DNA of 64,000 bases from Planctomycetaceae bacterium (GTDB lineage Bacteria > Planctomycetota > Planctomycetia > Pirellulales > Pirellulaceae), in contig RECD01000164.1 of NCBI GenBank assembly GCA_007694185.1, forward strand, positions 29,592-93,591. The letters are read 5' to 3'. Position 1 is the stretch's first letter. Every line of letters begins with the position of its first letter. Below the pieces are notes generated by a model. That model saw only the letters and a list, made by a program, of their open reading frames with translations. It was not told the origin of the DNA and made no database searches. Positions 18,666 to 26,840 of the stretch are shown piece by piece. Both the position numbers and the translations under genes were made by a program.

Positions 18666-19838
18666 TCACAGTCCGGCCGCGGTGAACGCGGCCTGCAGGT
18701 CGTTTCGCAAGTCGTCGAACGATTCCAACCCGACGCTGAGCCGGATCAGCCCATCGGTGATCCCGAACCTCGCCCGGTCGGCAGCGCCATAGCTCGCGTG
18801 CGACATCGTCGCGGGTTGCTCGATCAACGATTCGACCGCACCCAGGCTGACCGCGAGGTGAAACAGCCGCGTCGCTTCGCATACCTTCGCGGTTTGCGCC
18901 AGATCGCCCGCGATCTGGAAGGTGACCATGCCGCCATAATGGCCGCCCATCAGTTGGGTCGCCATCGCGTGCCCGGGATGGTCGCTCAGCCCCGGGTACA
19001 TCACCCGCTCCACCCGCGGGTGTTCCTGCAGCCACAGCGCCAGCGCGAGAGCCGTCTGCGATTGGGCGCGGACACGGAGGTCGAGTGTTTTCAGTCCCCG
19101 GGAGACGAGAAAGCAGGAGAACGGGTCGAGGATCGCGCCGGTCGCGTTCTGGATGAAGTAGAGCCGGCGGTAGAGTTCCGGGTCGGCGACGGCCAAAGTC
19201 CCGCCGACCAAGTCGCTGTGTCCGCCCAAGTACTTGGTGGCCGAGTGCATCACGATGTCGACGCCCAGTTCGAGCGGGCGGATCAGGGCGGGCGTCCCGA
19301 AGGTGTTGTCGACGCCCAACCAAGCGCCGCACTGGCCCGCGAGCCGAGCAAGCTCCGGCAGGTTGGGGATGCTCAACCGCGGGTTGCCGATCGATTCGGC
19401 CCAGATCAGCTTCGTTTCGGGACGGATCGCCGCCGCGACCGCGTCCAGGTCGGTCATGTCGACGAGGGAAACGCCCAGGCCCGCACGGTCACAAATCTGG
19501 TGAAAGAGTCGGTAAGCGCCGCCATACAGGTCGCTGCCGGCGAGCAGGTGGTCCCCGGTCTGGAGCAGCATCGTGACGGCATGGATCGCCGCCATTCCCG
19601 AACCGAATGCCAAGGCACCACAGCCCCCTTCGATCGACGCCAACGTCGTCTGCAAGGCGGTCCGCGTCGGGTTGCCGCTGCGGGAGTAATCGTATTCGCC
19701 CCATTCGCCGGCCCGCTGCTGGCGAAAGGTGCTGGCGAGGTGGATCGGCGGCACGACCGCCCCGGTAGCCGGATCGATCTCGTTGCCGACGTGGATGCAG
19801 CGGGTTCGCAACGACCAATCGGAGGAGGGTTCAGCCAT
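18666..19838 (-). CDS. PLP-dependent transsulfuration enzyme (cystathionine gamma-synthase/lyase family), copy 2
   Basis: 390 aa, the usual length for Cys/Met-metabolism PLP enzymes. It has YDYSRSGNPTRTALQ (phosphate and active-site contacts), FGSGMAAIHAV, LYGGAYRLF, VDNTFGTPALIRPLELGVDI and the PLP lysine in MHSATKYLGGHSDLVGG. It ends with the family's SLGAVESLIEQPATMSHASY and an IRLSVGLES segment. These enzymes make or cleave cystathionine or substitute O-acylhomoserine; lyase versus synthase cannot be decided here. Its start overlaps the end of the paralogous upstream gene by 8 bp, so the pair is an operon. Its stop abuts the tandem array. Confidence 0.9.
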   Translation of the reverse strand: MAEPSSDWSLRTRCIHVGNEIDPATGAVVPPIHLASTFRQQRAGEWGEYDYSRSGNPTRTALQTTLASIEGGCGALAFGSGMAAIHAVTMLLQTGDHLLAGSDLYGGAYRLFHQICDRAGLGVSLVDMTDLDAVAAAIRPETKLIWAESIGNPRLSIPNLPELARLAGQCGAWLGVDNTFGTPALIRPLELGVDIVMHSATKYLGGHSDLVGGTLAVADPELYRRLYFIQNATGAILDPFSCFLVSRGLKTLDLRVRAQSQTALALALWLQEHPRVERVMYPGLSDHPGHAMATQLMGGHYGGMVTFQIAGDLAQTAKVCEATRLFHLAVSLGAVESLIEQPATMSHASYGAADRARFGITDGLIRLSVGLESFDDLRNDLQAAFTAAGL

Positions 19839-21117
19839 CCGTATCGGCCTCCAACGCCTGACGCAAGTCTTCGATCAGGTCCGCCGCGTCCTCGATGCCG
19901 CACGACATCCGGATCATGTTGTCCGCGATTCCGAACCGCTCGCGGTCTTCCGCCGTGTAATGGAAGTAGCTCATCACCAGCGGCTGTTCGATCAACGACT
20001 CGACCCCGCCCAAGCTCGGTGCGATCCGGGGAATCTTGACCGCGTCGACGATCCGGGAGGTTTGCCGCCAATCGGCATCGCGGATCAGGAATGTGATCAG
20101 CCCCCCGAAGCCCTTCATCTGGGACGCCGCGACCGTATGGGTAGGGTGGGATTCCAAGCCGGGGTAGTAGACCCGTTGGACACGCGGGTGTCTTTCGAGG
20201 AACCGGGCGACTGCCAACCCGTTTTCGTTGTGCCGCTGCATCCGCAAAGCCAGCGTTTTCAGCCCCCGCTCCAGCAGGTAGAGGTTGTGGGGTGAATTGA
20301 CACTGCCCAGGGTGCCACGGAGTTGTCGCACCGACTCCAGTTTGTCAGCCGCGCCACAGATCACGCCCGCCAGCAAGTCATTGTGTCCCCCCAGGTACTT
20401 GGTCGCCGAGTGGAGCACGTAGTCGACGCCGCCCTCGATCGGACGGAGGTTGAACGGCGTGGCCAAGGTGGCGTCGATCAGCGTTTCCACCTCGTTCGCC
20501 TTGCCGAGCGCCGCGAACTGTTCGATGTCGATCGCCGTCAGGTGCGGGTTGGTCGGCGACTCGCTGATCAGCATCTTGGTCTGCGAGTTGATCAGCCGTT
20601 CCATCGCGGCGAAGTCGCCGGTCTTGACCTGATGCGTGATCACCCCGAATCGCGACAGGTGCTTGACGCAGAATTCGCGGGAGCGGTGGTAGCACTGGTC
20701 GAAGAAGATCACCTCGTCGCCGGCGTTCAACTTGGTCATCAGCAGGCCGACGATCGCCGCCATGCCACTGCTGTACAGCACCGCCGCCTCGGCCCGTTCG
20801 AGCGACGCGAGTTTCCGCTCAACCGATTGTTCGTTCGGGCTGCCGTACCGGCCATATTCTTGTCGCGCGTGGCTGCCGTCTACGAACCGCAACAACTCAT
20901 CGGTCGATTCGAAGGTATAGGTCGACGCGGTGTAGACGGGGGTGCTGATCGCCCCTTCGTCCTTTTGTCGCGGTTCGCCCGCATGGACCGATTGGGTCGA
21001 TAGCCCCCACGCATCGGACCGATCGAGCGGGCCCGCTGCGGTCTGTTGTGCGGGCACCGAATCCTGCCGGGCGGTACGCGGTTGCTGAGCGGAAGGGGGA
21101 GGGGTGTCAATCGCCAT
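19831..21117 (-). CDS. PLP-dependent transsulfuration enzyme (cystathionine gamma-synthase/lyase family), copy 1
   Basis: 428 aa from the ATG at 21115-21117, chosen because the frame upstream lacks family sequence and the remaining N-terminal extension (about 40 residues, Gln/Ala/Pro-rich) is already long. The core has YGRYGSPNEQSVERKLASLE, LYSSGMAAIVGLL, FFDQCYHRSREF, LIDATLATPFNLRPIEGGVD and the PLP lysine in HSATKYLGGHNDLLAG. Then come SPHNLYLLERGLKTLALR and GGVESLIEQPLVMSYFHY. It is a paralogue of the next gene but clearly diverged, for example LIDATLATP against VDNTFGTP at the strand before the lysine, so the two probably have different substrates. Together they may form forward and reverse transsulfuration steps; that is inference. 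Confidence 0.9.
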   Translation of the reverse strand: MAIDTPPPSAQQPRTARQDSVPAQQTAAGPLDRSDAWGLSTQSVHAGEPRQKDEGAISTPVYTASTYTFESTDELLRFVDGSHARQEYGRYGSPNEQSVERKLASLERAEAAVLYSSGMAAIVGLLMTKLNAGDEVIFFDQCYHRSREFCVKHLSRFGVITHQVKTGDFAAMERLINSQTKMLISESPTNPHLTAIDIEQFAALGKANEVETLIDATLATPFNLRPIEGGVDYVLHSATKYLGGHNDLLAGVICGAADKLESVRQLRGTLGSVNSPHNLYLLERGLKTLALRMQRHNENGLAVARFLERHPRVQRVYYPGLESHPTHTVAASQMKGFGGLITFLIRDADWRQTSRIVDAVKIPRIAPSLGGVESLIEQPLVMSYFHYTAEDRERFGIADNMIRMSCGIEDAADLIEDLRQALEADTDG

Positions 21118-21580
21118 CGGTAGAAATGCCCCGAGCCAAAAAACGGATGGGAGTCGATTCGGAAACCAGACGGCATCGGTCCAATCGGCCCGGAGGCCGA
21201 TAGGGAATCGTTCCGCGGCCGGGCCGACCACAGGGCCGAATACCGGACACGAAGGGCGATCACAGGAAAGCCGTTGGCGGGAATCGCGGCCGGCTCGTTC
21301 AAAGAAGTCTACACCGTATTGAACGCCGTCGCCGACGCTTGGACGCGGTCGGACCAGGCACCGATGGATGGCTCTTTAGCAGTGGAGGCTGCAAGCGGCC
21401 GCAAATCCCTACAGTCGACGATCATAGCTATCGTCGCTCACGCGGGCAACCGAATTGCCCGTTCGGTCGTGCGGGTTACCCGCTGGACGCTAGAATGGGG
21501 CACCAGGCCAGTCGTGTCGGACCGACCTTTGGTTCGTCGCCAAAATGGTCAGCACCCCTTTCGTCCCCGCTTAGTATCGT
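21118..21580. other. Long intergenic region with three consecutive hairpins (21416-21483)
   Basis: 463 bp with no credible gene, upstream of the transsulfuration operon (minus) and the helical-repeat gene (plus). Between 21416 and 21483 three perfect inverted repeats follow one another: CGACGAT/ATCGTCG (21416-21436, 7-nt loop), CGGGCAA/TTGCCCG (21443-21461, 5-nt loop) and GCGGG/CCCGC (21471-21483, 3-nt loop). On the minus strand they would lie about 300 nt upstream of the transsulfuration ATG and could belong to a structured leader. I see no SAM-I riboswitch core. The rest, 21118-21415, shows nothing I can name. Confidence 0.4.
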
Positions 21581-21665
21581 GCGGTAAAAAAATGTCCGGA
21601 ACCTTTTGTGCAAAGCACCCGAAGGGCGAGTTCCTCGCAAAAGGTTCCGGACACTTTTTTACCGC
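21581..21665 (+). repeat. Foldable interspersed repeat, copy 1 (85 bp)
   Basis: The 27-nt left arm (21581-21607) and 27-nt right arm (21639-21665) are complementary with one mismatch. The 31-nt interior is made of three adjacent mini-hairpins with no spare base: GTGC-AAA-GCAC, CC-GAA-GG and GCGAG-TTC-CTCGC. The whole can fold into a cloverleaf-like form. A near copy in the same orientation is at 23085-23168 and an inverted copy begins at 63923. Arms begin GCGGTAAAAAA and contain TGTCCGGAACCTTTT. Confidence 0.95.
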
Positions 21666-21714
21666 TCATTGCTTAGCCGGCCTGCCCGCCGATTCATCCC
21701 GGAGCACCCTGTCG

Positions 21715-23091
21715 ATGTTCGTCGCCCCGTTTCACTCGCCGGTCAATTCCCTGCTGGTCGACCAACCGGGCCGATTACGAACCGACCCGTCGCGGGGTCC
21801 CCGGTGTGCCGACCCGAGTGATCAAGGCACGGTGACGTGCTGTCGTCGAGCCGTCGTCATGTCGTTGGTGACCTTGCTGCTGATCGGTTCCTTCCCCACG
21901 GCGAGCGGCGATGAACCGCCGACCGCTGATCCGCCCGCCGCCGCGGTGACCGAGGCGGTGCCTACGGAAGTTGCCGTCGCGACGGACGAAGATGCCGCTT
22001 GGGATTTGGTCCTCCGGCTCGGTGCGCCGACCTTTGCCCAGCGGGAACAGGCGTTGGGAGAAATCCTGCGAGAGGGCATCTCATTGGCCCCCCAACTGAG
22101 GCAAGTGATCGCGGACAGCAAGGACCCGGAACTGATCAAACGGGCCGAGTTCGCCCTGTCGCAAATGACGGTCGATGATCTGGAGGCACGGGTCGCGGCC
22201 TTTCTGGCGGGTGGTGAAGCGACGAGCGACGAGGCGCGTCAGTGGTTTCCGGGCTGGTTGGTCGCCCGCGAGTGGCTAGGCGATTCGGTCGCGGTGCGGG
22301 AACTGTTTGTGGAGGTCATGAAGGCGCATCCGGCGGTGACCCAAAGCCTGTTGGAGGGGACGGCCGAGCGGGAGGCTGCTGCGGAGCAGGCCGTGCTCAC
22401 GGTCCAGGTCGGCATGCGGCAACGTGGTCAGGCCCCGACGTTGGCCGATGGGGTGGCGTTGTTGCTGCCGCTGACCGACCGGGCGGTCCAGGTCGGCGTG
22501 ATCTACGAGCGGATGATCCTGTCGGTATTCAATCGCCAATACGGCTCGGTAAGCCGGGATTCCCAACTGTGGGGGCCGGTCACCAACCTGCTTGAGATCT
22601 GGATGGACCGCAGCCGACCGGAAAATCGTGTCGACGTGCTTTGGTACTCGATGCAGTGGGACCTGAAGGGCGGGAGGAAATTGGCGCTACGAACGATCGA
22701 GGAAACCAAAGACATCGAAATGCTTCAGACGGCATTGCAGACGCTTTCCCGTTTCGGCCAACGCGAGGATTCGGAAAAGTTAGGGCCGCTGCTGCGTGAC
22801 CAACGCCCCGCGGTCGTGCAAATGCCCGTGGTGGTCGACAACCAACCTTTGCAGGTCACCGTGGCCGACGTGGCCTTGACCACGCTGGCCATTCTGAATC
22901 GGGTCCCGCCCCAAGACATCGGTTTACGGATGACGGAATTGCATCCCCGGGTCGGCTTCTCGATCGAGAACGCCGGCTTCACAGCGGCTCAGTCCGCGGA
23001 TCGAGAAGCCGCCGTGCGGCTTGCCGAACGGTGGTGTGCGGGCGAGCCCGCCGTGCCGGCAGAGGTCAAGCCGGTTGGCAATGAGCGGTAA
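21715..23091 (+). CDS. Exported helical-repeat (HEAT-like) protein of unknown function
   Basis: 458 aa from the ATG at 21715, with GGAG 10 nt upstream. The N-terminus is long and basic before a hydrophobic stretch (VVMSLVTLLLIGSFPTASG, near residues 47-65), a type of long signal peptide common in planctomycetes; a shorter start at 21859 would give a compact signal peptide instead. The mature part is alpha-helical (DAAWDLVLRLGAPTFAQREQ, LIKRAEFALSQMTVDDLEAR) and suggests HEAT-like repeats. I do not recognise the family. Two direct copies of the foldable repeat bracket the gene, and its TAA stop (23089-23091) lies inside the left arm of the second copy, so the natural C-terminus may have been replaced by insertion. 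Confidence 0.68.
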   Translation: MFVAPFHSPVNSLLVDQPGRLRTDPSRGPRCADPSDQGTVTCCRRAVVMSLVTLLLIGSFPTASGDEPPTADPPAAAVTEAVPTEVAVATDEDAAWDLVLRLGAPTFAQREQALGEILREGISLAPQLRQVIADSKDPELIKRAEFALSQMTVDDLEARVAAFLAGGEATSDEARQWFPGWLVAREWLGDSVAVRELFVEVMKAHPAVTQSLLEGTAEREAAAEQAVLTVQVGMRQRGQAPTLADGVALLLPLTDRAVQVGVIYERMILSVFNRQYGSVSRDSQLWGPVTNLLEIWMDRSRPENRVDVLWYSMQWDLKGGRKLALRTIEETKDIEMLQTALQTLSRFGQREDSEKLGPLLRDQRPAVVQMPVVVDNQPLQVTVADVALTTLAILNRVPPQDIGLRMTELHPRVGFSIENAGFTAAQSADREAAVRLAERWCAGEPAVPAEVKPVGNER

Positions 23092-23168
23092 AAAGTGTCC
23101 GGAACCTTTTGTGCAAAGCACCCGCAGGGCGAATTCCTCGCCAAAGGTTCCGGACACTTTTTTACCGC
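23085..23168 (+). repeat. Foldable interspersed repeat, copy 2 (84 bp)
   Basis: Same orientation as the copy at 21581, one A shorter in the left arm. The differences preserve structure: the CCC-GAA-GGG loop becomes CCC-GCA-GGG, and the third hairpin shifts register to GGCGA-ATTCC-TCGCC through two substitutions. The first seven bases supply the last codons and the stop of the preceding gene. The interval 23169-23398 downstream of it (230 bp) shows no gene. Confidence 0.95.
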
Positions 23169-23398
23169 ACGATCCTTGGTGACGCGGGACGCCTTGATGC
23201 GACGCCCCCCGCACCGCGGGCGCCTGAACCGCCTCCCGCCGAACGCCCCCGCCGAACGCCCTTGAGCGGTTCGGTCGATCTCTGACCCGTAGGCCTTCGG
23301 TCGCCACACCTGACGTCTTGGCACGCAGATCGATTGGCCTTTTTTTGGAAACTCAAGGCGCGGTCCGATTGCCACTCAAGGTGGACCTGCCGGTGCCG

Positions 23399-23878
23399 TC
23401 AGCTCTCTGTCAATTTGCGGAGTGCCTCGAGCACTTGATCGGCATGGCCGTCGACCTGGACCCGTTTCCAAACCTTCGCCACCTTGCCCTTCGCGTCGAT
23501 CAGAAACGTTGACCGCTGTATCCCCAGCGACTTTTTTCCGTACATGTTTTTTTCTCGCCAGGCCCCGAATTTTTCGGCCACCACGTGATCGATGTCACAG
23601 AGCAACGGGAAGTTGAGTGAGTATTTGTCACGAAACTTCACATGGCTGGCGGGCGCGTCGCAACTGATCCCGACGACGGCGGCACCGAGTTGTCGAAGCG
23701 GGGCTTCGGCGTCTCGAAATGCACAAGCTTGCTTCGTGCACCCCGGGGTGTCGTCCTTGGGGTAAAAGTAAATTACCAGCGGGGCGCCGGCCCATTGGGA
23801 CGATTTGACCTTGGTGCCGGTGTCGTCCGCCAGTGCGAACGCCGGCATCTTCGCGCCCTCTTCTAACCACTCGGTCAT
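23399..23878 (-). CDS. bcp: Thioredoxin-dependent peroxiredoxin (BCP/PrxQ type)
   Basis: 159 aa, complete. It reduces hydrogen peroxide and organic hydroperoxides in the cytosol using thioredoxin. The active site is YPKDDTPGCTKQACAFRD: peroxidatic Cys47 in TPGCT, with a second Cys five residues later (Cys52), the spacing of atypical two-Cys PrxQ enzymes. FLIDAKGKVAKVWKRVQVDGHADQVL at the C-terminus is also typical. It stands alone, divergent from rsfS, with 86 bp between its start and the next plausible transcript on the other strand. Confidence 0.95.
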   Translation of the reverse strand: MTEWLEEGAKMPAFALADDTGTKVKSSQWAGAPLVIYFYPKDDTPGCTKQACAFRDAEAPLRQLGAAVVGISCDAPASHVKFRDKYSLNFPLLCDIDHVVAEKFGAWREKNMYGKKSLGIQRSTFLIDAKGKVAKVWKRVQVDGHADQVLEALRKLTES

Positions 23879-24036
23879 CGCGATTCGCCTTTCTGAATAA
23901 GGGAGTTTGGACTTGCTTCATCGCCGTGTCCGATGTCTTCTAGGCGGCGTCCGATCGGCAAACTTTGTCAATCCGATGGCGTCCGACAAGATGTGGGCGT
24001 GACACGGTTAAGGAAGACGGTAGACTAACAAAACTC

Positions 24037-24504
24037 ATGAATCATTCGCAGCCGACAAGTGATCCGAATCCGCGCGGGGAAACCGCGAAGCCCGAACGTG
24101 CGCCCGCGGTGCTCGACCACAGTCGAAAGTTGGCCGCTGCGGCCGCTGCGGCCGCGATCGCCAACAAGGCGGTCGACGTGCTGGTGTTGGACGTTTGCGA
24201 ACAGACCGCCCTGTTCGACTACTTCGTCATCGCGACCGGGGCGAGCCGTCGCCAACTCCACGCGATCAGTTCGGAAATCGACGATGAGCTCCAAAAGCGG
24301 CTGGGTGATTCCAGAATGGGGATCGAGGGGTACGAAGACAGCCATTGGATCGTGCTCGACTACGGCAGCATCGTGATCCATCTCTTCGACGAGGAGACAC
24401 GAGGTTATTACGACCTCGAATCGTTGTGGGCCGACGCCAGGGTTGTCCCGCTCGCCGAACTCGGGCTGAACGAAACCGGGATTTCTTCCAACCCCCCATC
24501 CTGA
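24037..24504 (+). CDS. rsfS: Ribosomal silencing factor RsfS
   Basis: 155 aa from the ATG at 24037. RsfS binds ribosomal protein uL14 (L14) and blocks 30S-50S joining when nutrients are short. The domain (about 35-140) shows VDVLVLDVCEQTALFDYFVIATGASRRQ in two consecutive pieces, and GIEGYEDSHWIVLDYGSIVIHL, DEETRGYYDLESLWADA, which are diagnostic. The first 30 residues are a charged non-conserved tail, and an Ala-rich run (LAAAAAAAAIANKAVD) forms the first helix. Its TGA overlaps the argS ATG (TGATG), so the two are translated from one message; the pairing of a ribosome-silencing factor with a tRNA synthetase is notable but the link is only positional. Confidence 0.93.
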   Translation: MNHSQPTSDPNPRGETAKPERAPAVLDHSRKLAAAAAAAAIANKAVDVLVLDVCEQTALFDYFVIATGASRRQLHAISSEIDDELQKRLGDSRMGIEGYEDSHWIVLDYGSIVIHLFDEETRGYYDLESLWADARVVPLAELGLNETGISSNPPS

Positions 24505-26552
24505 TGATGCTCGTTGATCGTTTGAAGCGTCGGTTCGCCGACGCCTTGGCGGTGCTGCTCGACCCGCAGGCCGACAACCGCTGGCTGACCGAGGCCGGTG
24601 GCGCGGGAATGGCTGGCAAGGTGCTATCGGCAGCCGATCGGGATGCGTTCGCGGGGATGGTCCGTCCGACAGCCGACCCGCGATTTGGCGATTATCAATC
24701 CAACTGTGCGATGCCGATCGCCAAGCTTTGTGGCAAGCCTCCTCGGCAGGTCGCTCAGGCGATCATCGATGTGCTCGATTGGGAGGGGCTCTGTCACCCC
24801 CCGGAGATCGCCGGGCCCGGCTTCATCAATCTGCGGTTGCGTGACGACTTCCTCGCCACGGTCATGGCGGAGATGTTGGGAGACGATTCTTTGGGGGTCG
24901 AACCGGCGGACGAGCCTCGGACGATCCTGATCGATTATTCTTCGCCCAACGTCGCCAAGCCGATGCACGTCGGTCACATCCGCAGCACCGTGATCGGCGA
25001 CGCCTTGGCGCGAACCTTTCGGTATCTCGGGCACCGGGTGATTACCGACAATCACCTTGGCGACTGGGGGACCCAGTTCGGCATGGTGATCTACGGCTTC
25101 AAGCACTTCGGAGACGAAGTGGCCCTGGCCGCCGGTCCGGTCGACGAGTTGTCCCGGCTCTATCGTTTGGTGAATCGGCTGATCGCCTACCACGCCGCCG
25201 TAGCGGACCATCCCGGTGCCGTGACCGCGACCGCGGCCGCTACCGAGGTGGTCGCCCGGGCTGAAGCGGCCGTCTCCGCCGCGACCGACGCGAAGGCCAA
25301 ACGGTCTGCCGAGAAAGAATTGGCTGCGGCGGTTCGTAAACAAGCCGCGGCTCGGCAGCGTGCGGAAGCCTTGCAGGCCACCGTCGCAGCGGCTCAAGCG
25401 GATCCGGATTTCTTGCGGCAAGCCGTCGCGCATCCCGGCATCGCCGACGCGGTGCTGCTGGAAACCGCTAAATTGCACTCACATGATCCCGAGAATCGTG
25501 CCTTGTGGGAGCGGTTTTTGCCTCATTGCCGTGACGAGATCGACCGAGTCTATCGGCGGTTGGACATCCGGTTCGACCACACGCTGGGTGAAAGTTTTTA
25601 TCACGATAGGTTAGGCGATGTCGTGCAGCGGTTGCGGGACGCCGGGCTGGCCACCGACAGCGAGGGGGCGGTGTGTGTGTTTCTGCCCGAGTTCGATTCG
25701 CCGATGATCGTCCAAAAGAAGGACGGCGCTTACCTGTACGCGACGACCGATCTGGCCACCTTGTTCTATCGCCGTGAGGAGTTCCGGCCGGACGAGATTT
25801 TGTATGTGGTCGATTCGCGACAAGGGGAGCACTTCCAAAAGCTGTTCGCGGCCGCCGCCCGTTTGGGCTTTCAGGGGTTGCGGTTGGAGCACGTCCAGTT
25901 TGGCACGGTGTTGGGCGAGGACGGCCGTCCGTTCAAGACACGTAGCGGCACGTCCGTGGGGCTCGAGTCGTTGCTCGACGAGGCGGTCGCGAAGGCGTTG
26001 GAGATCGTTTGTGATCCTCAGCGGGTCGCCAGGTCGGACGGCGGCATGGACGAGGCGGAGCGGCAACAGGTCGCTCATGCGGTCGGTCATGGCGCCATCA
26101 AGTACGCGGATCTGGCCCATCATCGCACCAGCGACTACCGGTTCGAGCTCGACAAGATGGTCGCGCTGGAGGGGAACACCAGCGCCTACGTCCAATACGC
26201 TTACGCCCGCGCCCGAGGCATCATGCTTAAGGGTGGCATGGCACCCGAAGCGATCGCGGCGTCCGCCCAGCCTCCCGTGCTCGGCGTGCCCGCCGAACGG
26301 TCCTTGGCATTAACCCTGGCGCGGTTCGGCGAAAGCCTGCAACAGGTTCGAGCCGATAACGCGCCCAATTTTCTCGTCGACTACTTGTACGACGCGGCCA
26401 AGGCGTATGCGGTATTCAATGACCAGTGCCCTGTGCTGAAGGCCGACTCGCCCGAAATCGCCGCGTCGCGAATGGTGCTCGTGGCCCTGACCGCCCGGGT
26501 ACTCGAAACGGGGCTCGGGTTGTTGGGCATTCGGGTCGTGCCCCGGATGTGA
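24504..26552 (+). CDS. argS: Arginyl-tRNA synthetase
   Basis: 682 aa, longer than the usual 550-600. The class I signature HVGH is at 155-158 in SSPNVAKPMHVGHIRSTVIG, followed by DNHLGDWGTQFG; the KMSKS-like loop is VLGEDGRPFKTRSG. The C-terminal anticodon-binding domain is present (YVQYAYARARGIML, then LALTLARFGESLQQV, ending LLGIRVVPRM, a typical ArgRS end). The extra length is an Ala/Lys-rich helical insertion at about 235-312, predicted as coiled coil, placed between DELSRLYRLVNRL and the ALWERFLPHCRDEIDRVYRR segment. The start overlaps the rsfS stop. The ATG at 24507 is an equally possible start. Confidence 0.95.
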   Translation: MMLVDRLKRRFADALAVLLDPQADNRWLTEAGGAGMAGKVLSAADRDAFAGMVRPTADPRFGDYQSNCAMPIAKLCGKPPRQVAQAIIDVLDWEGLCHPPEIAGPGFINLRLRDDFLATVMAEMLGDDSLGVEPADEPRTILIDYSSPNVAKPMHVGHIRSTVIGDALARTFRYLGHRVITDNHLGDWGTQFGMVIYGFKHFGDEVALAAGPVDELSRLYRLVNRLIAYHAAVADHPGAVTATAAATEVVARAEAAVSAATDAKAKRSAEKELAAAVRKQAAARQRAEALQATVAAAQADPDFLRQAVAHPGIADAVLLETAKLHSHDPENRALWERFLPHCRDEIDRVYRRLDIRFDHTLGESFYHDRLGDVVQRLRDAGLATDSEGAVCVFLPEFDSPMIVQKKDGAYLYATTDLATLFYRREEFRPDEILYVVDSRQGEHFQKLFAAAARLGFQGLRLEHVQFGTVLGEDGRPFKTRSGTSVGLESLLDEAVAKALEIVCDPQRVARSDGGMDEAERQQVAHAVGHGAIKYADLAHHRTSDYRFELDKMVALEGNTSAYVQYAYARARGIMLKGGMAPEAIAASAQPPVLGVPAERSLALTLARFGESLQQVRADNAPNFLVDYLYDAAKAYAVFNDQCPVLKADSPEIAASRMVLVALTARVLETGLGLLGIRVVPRM

Positions 26553-26716
26553 CTGGGGCGCCCGGCGGCCAACGTTCGTCGGCCGTCCCTGCGAGCACCT
26601 CTCCGGGTGGCGTGTGCGTCCGGGTTGAGTGGGCGTCGCGTGCTTTCCCGATCGTGGGTCAAAAACCCATCGTTTCCTGGGTGTGACTAATTTGTTGAAT
26701 TTATGCTTTTGCCCCC

Positions 26717-26744
26717 TGGATATTGCTTGCAAAAAGCATATAAC
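26717..26744 (+). promoter_or_regulatory. Putative sigma-70-type promoter for the small basic protein gene
   Basis: TGGATA (26717-26722) and TATAAC (26739-26744) are separated by 16 bp inside the most AT-rich stretch of the window (about 26690-26760). The gene starts 97 bp downstream, so a leader of roughly 90 nt is expected. The -35 match is weak; the -10 and the base composition carry the call. The remainder of the gap 26553-26840 shows nothing else. Confidence 0.35.
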
Positions 26745-26840
26745 ATTTTAACCAGTTACGATTCTGCGTCGTTGATCCATGCGGCGCACCTATCAGTTCA
26801 AAATCTTGGTTGTTGAAAAACCAGAAGGGGAAACTATCCG

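Noticed and set aside
21416..21483. SAM riboswitch before the transsulfuration genes
   Set aside because: The conserved SAM-I core and pseudoknot sequences could not be found; only simple hairpins are visible.
21606..21821. Small open frame beginning inside the foldable repeat (also seen in the inverted copy at the right edge)
   Set aside because: The shared N-terminal sequence is only the repeat read as protein; downstream sequences are unrelated.
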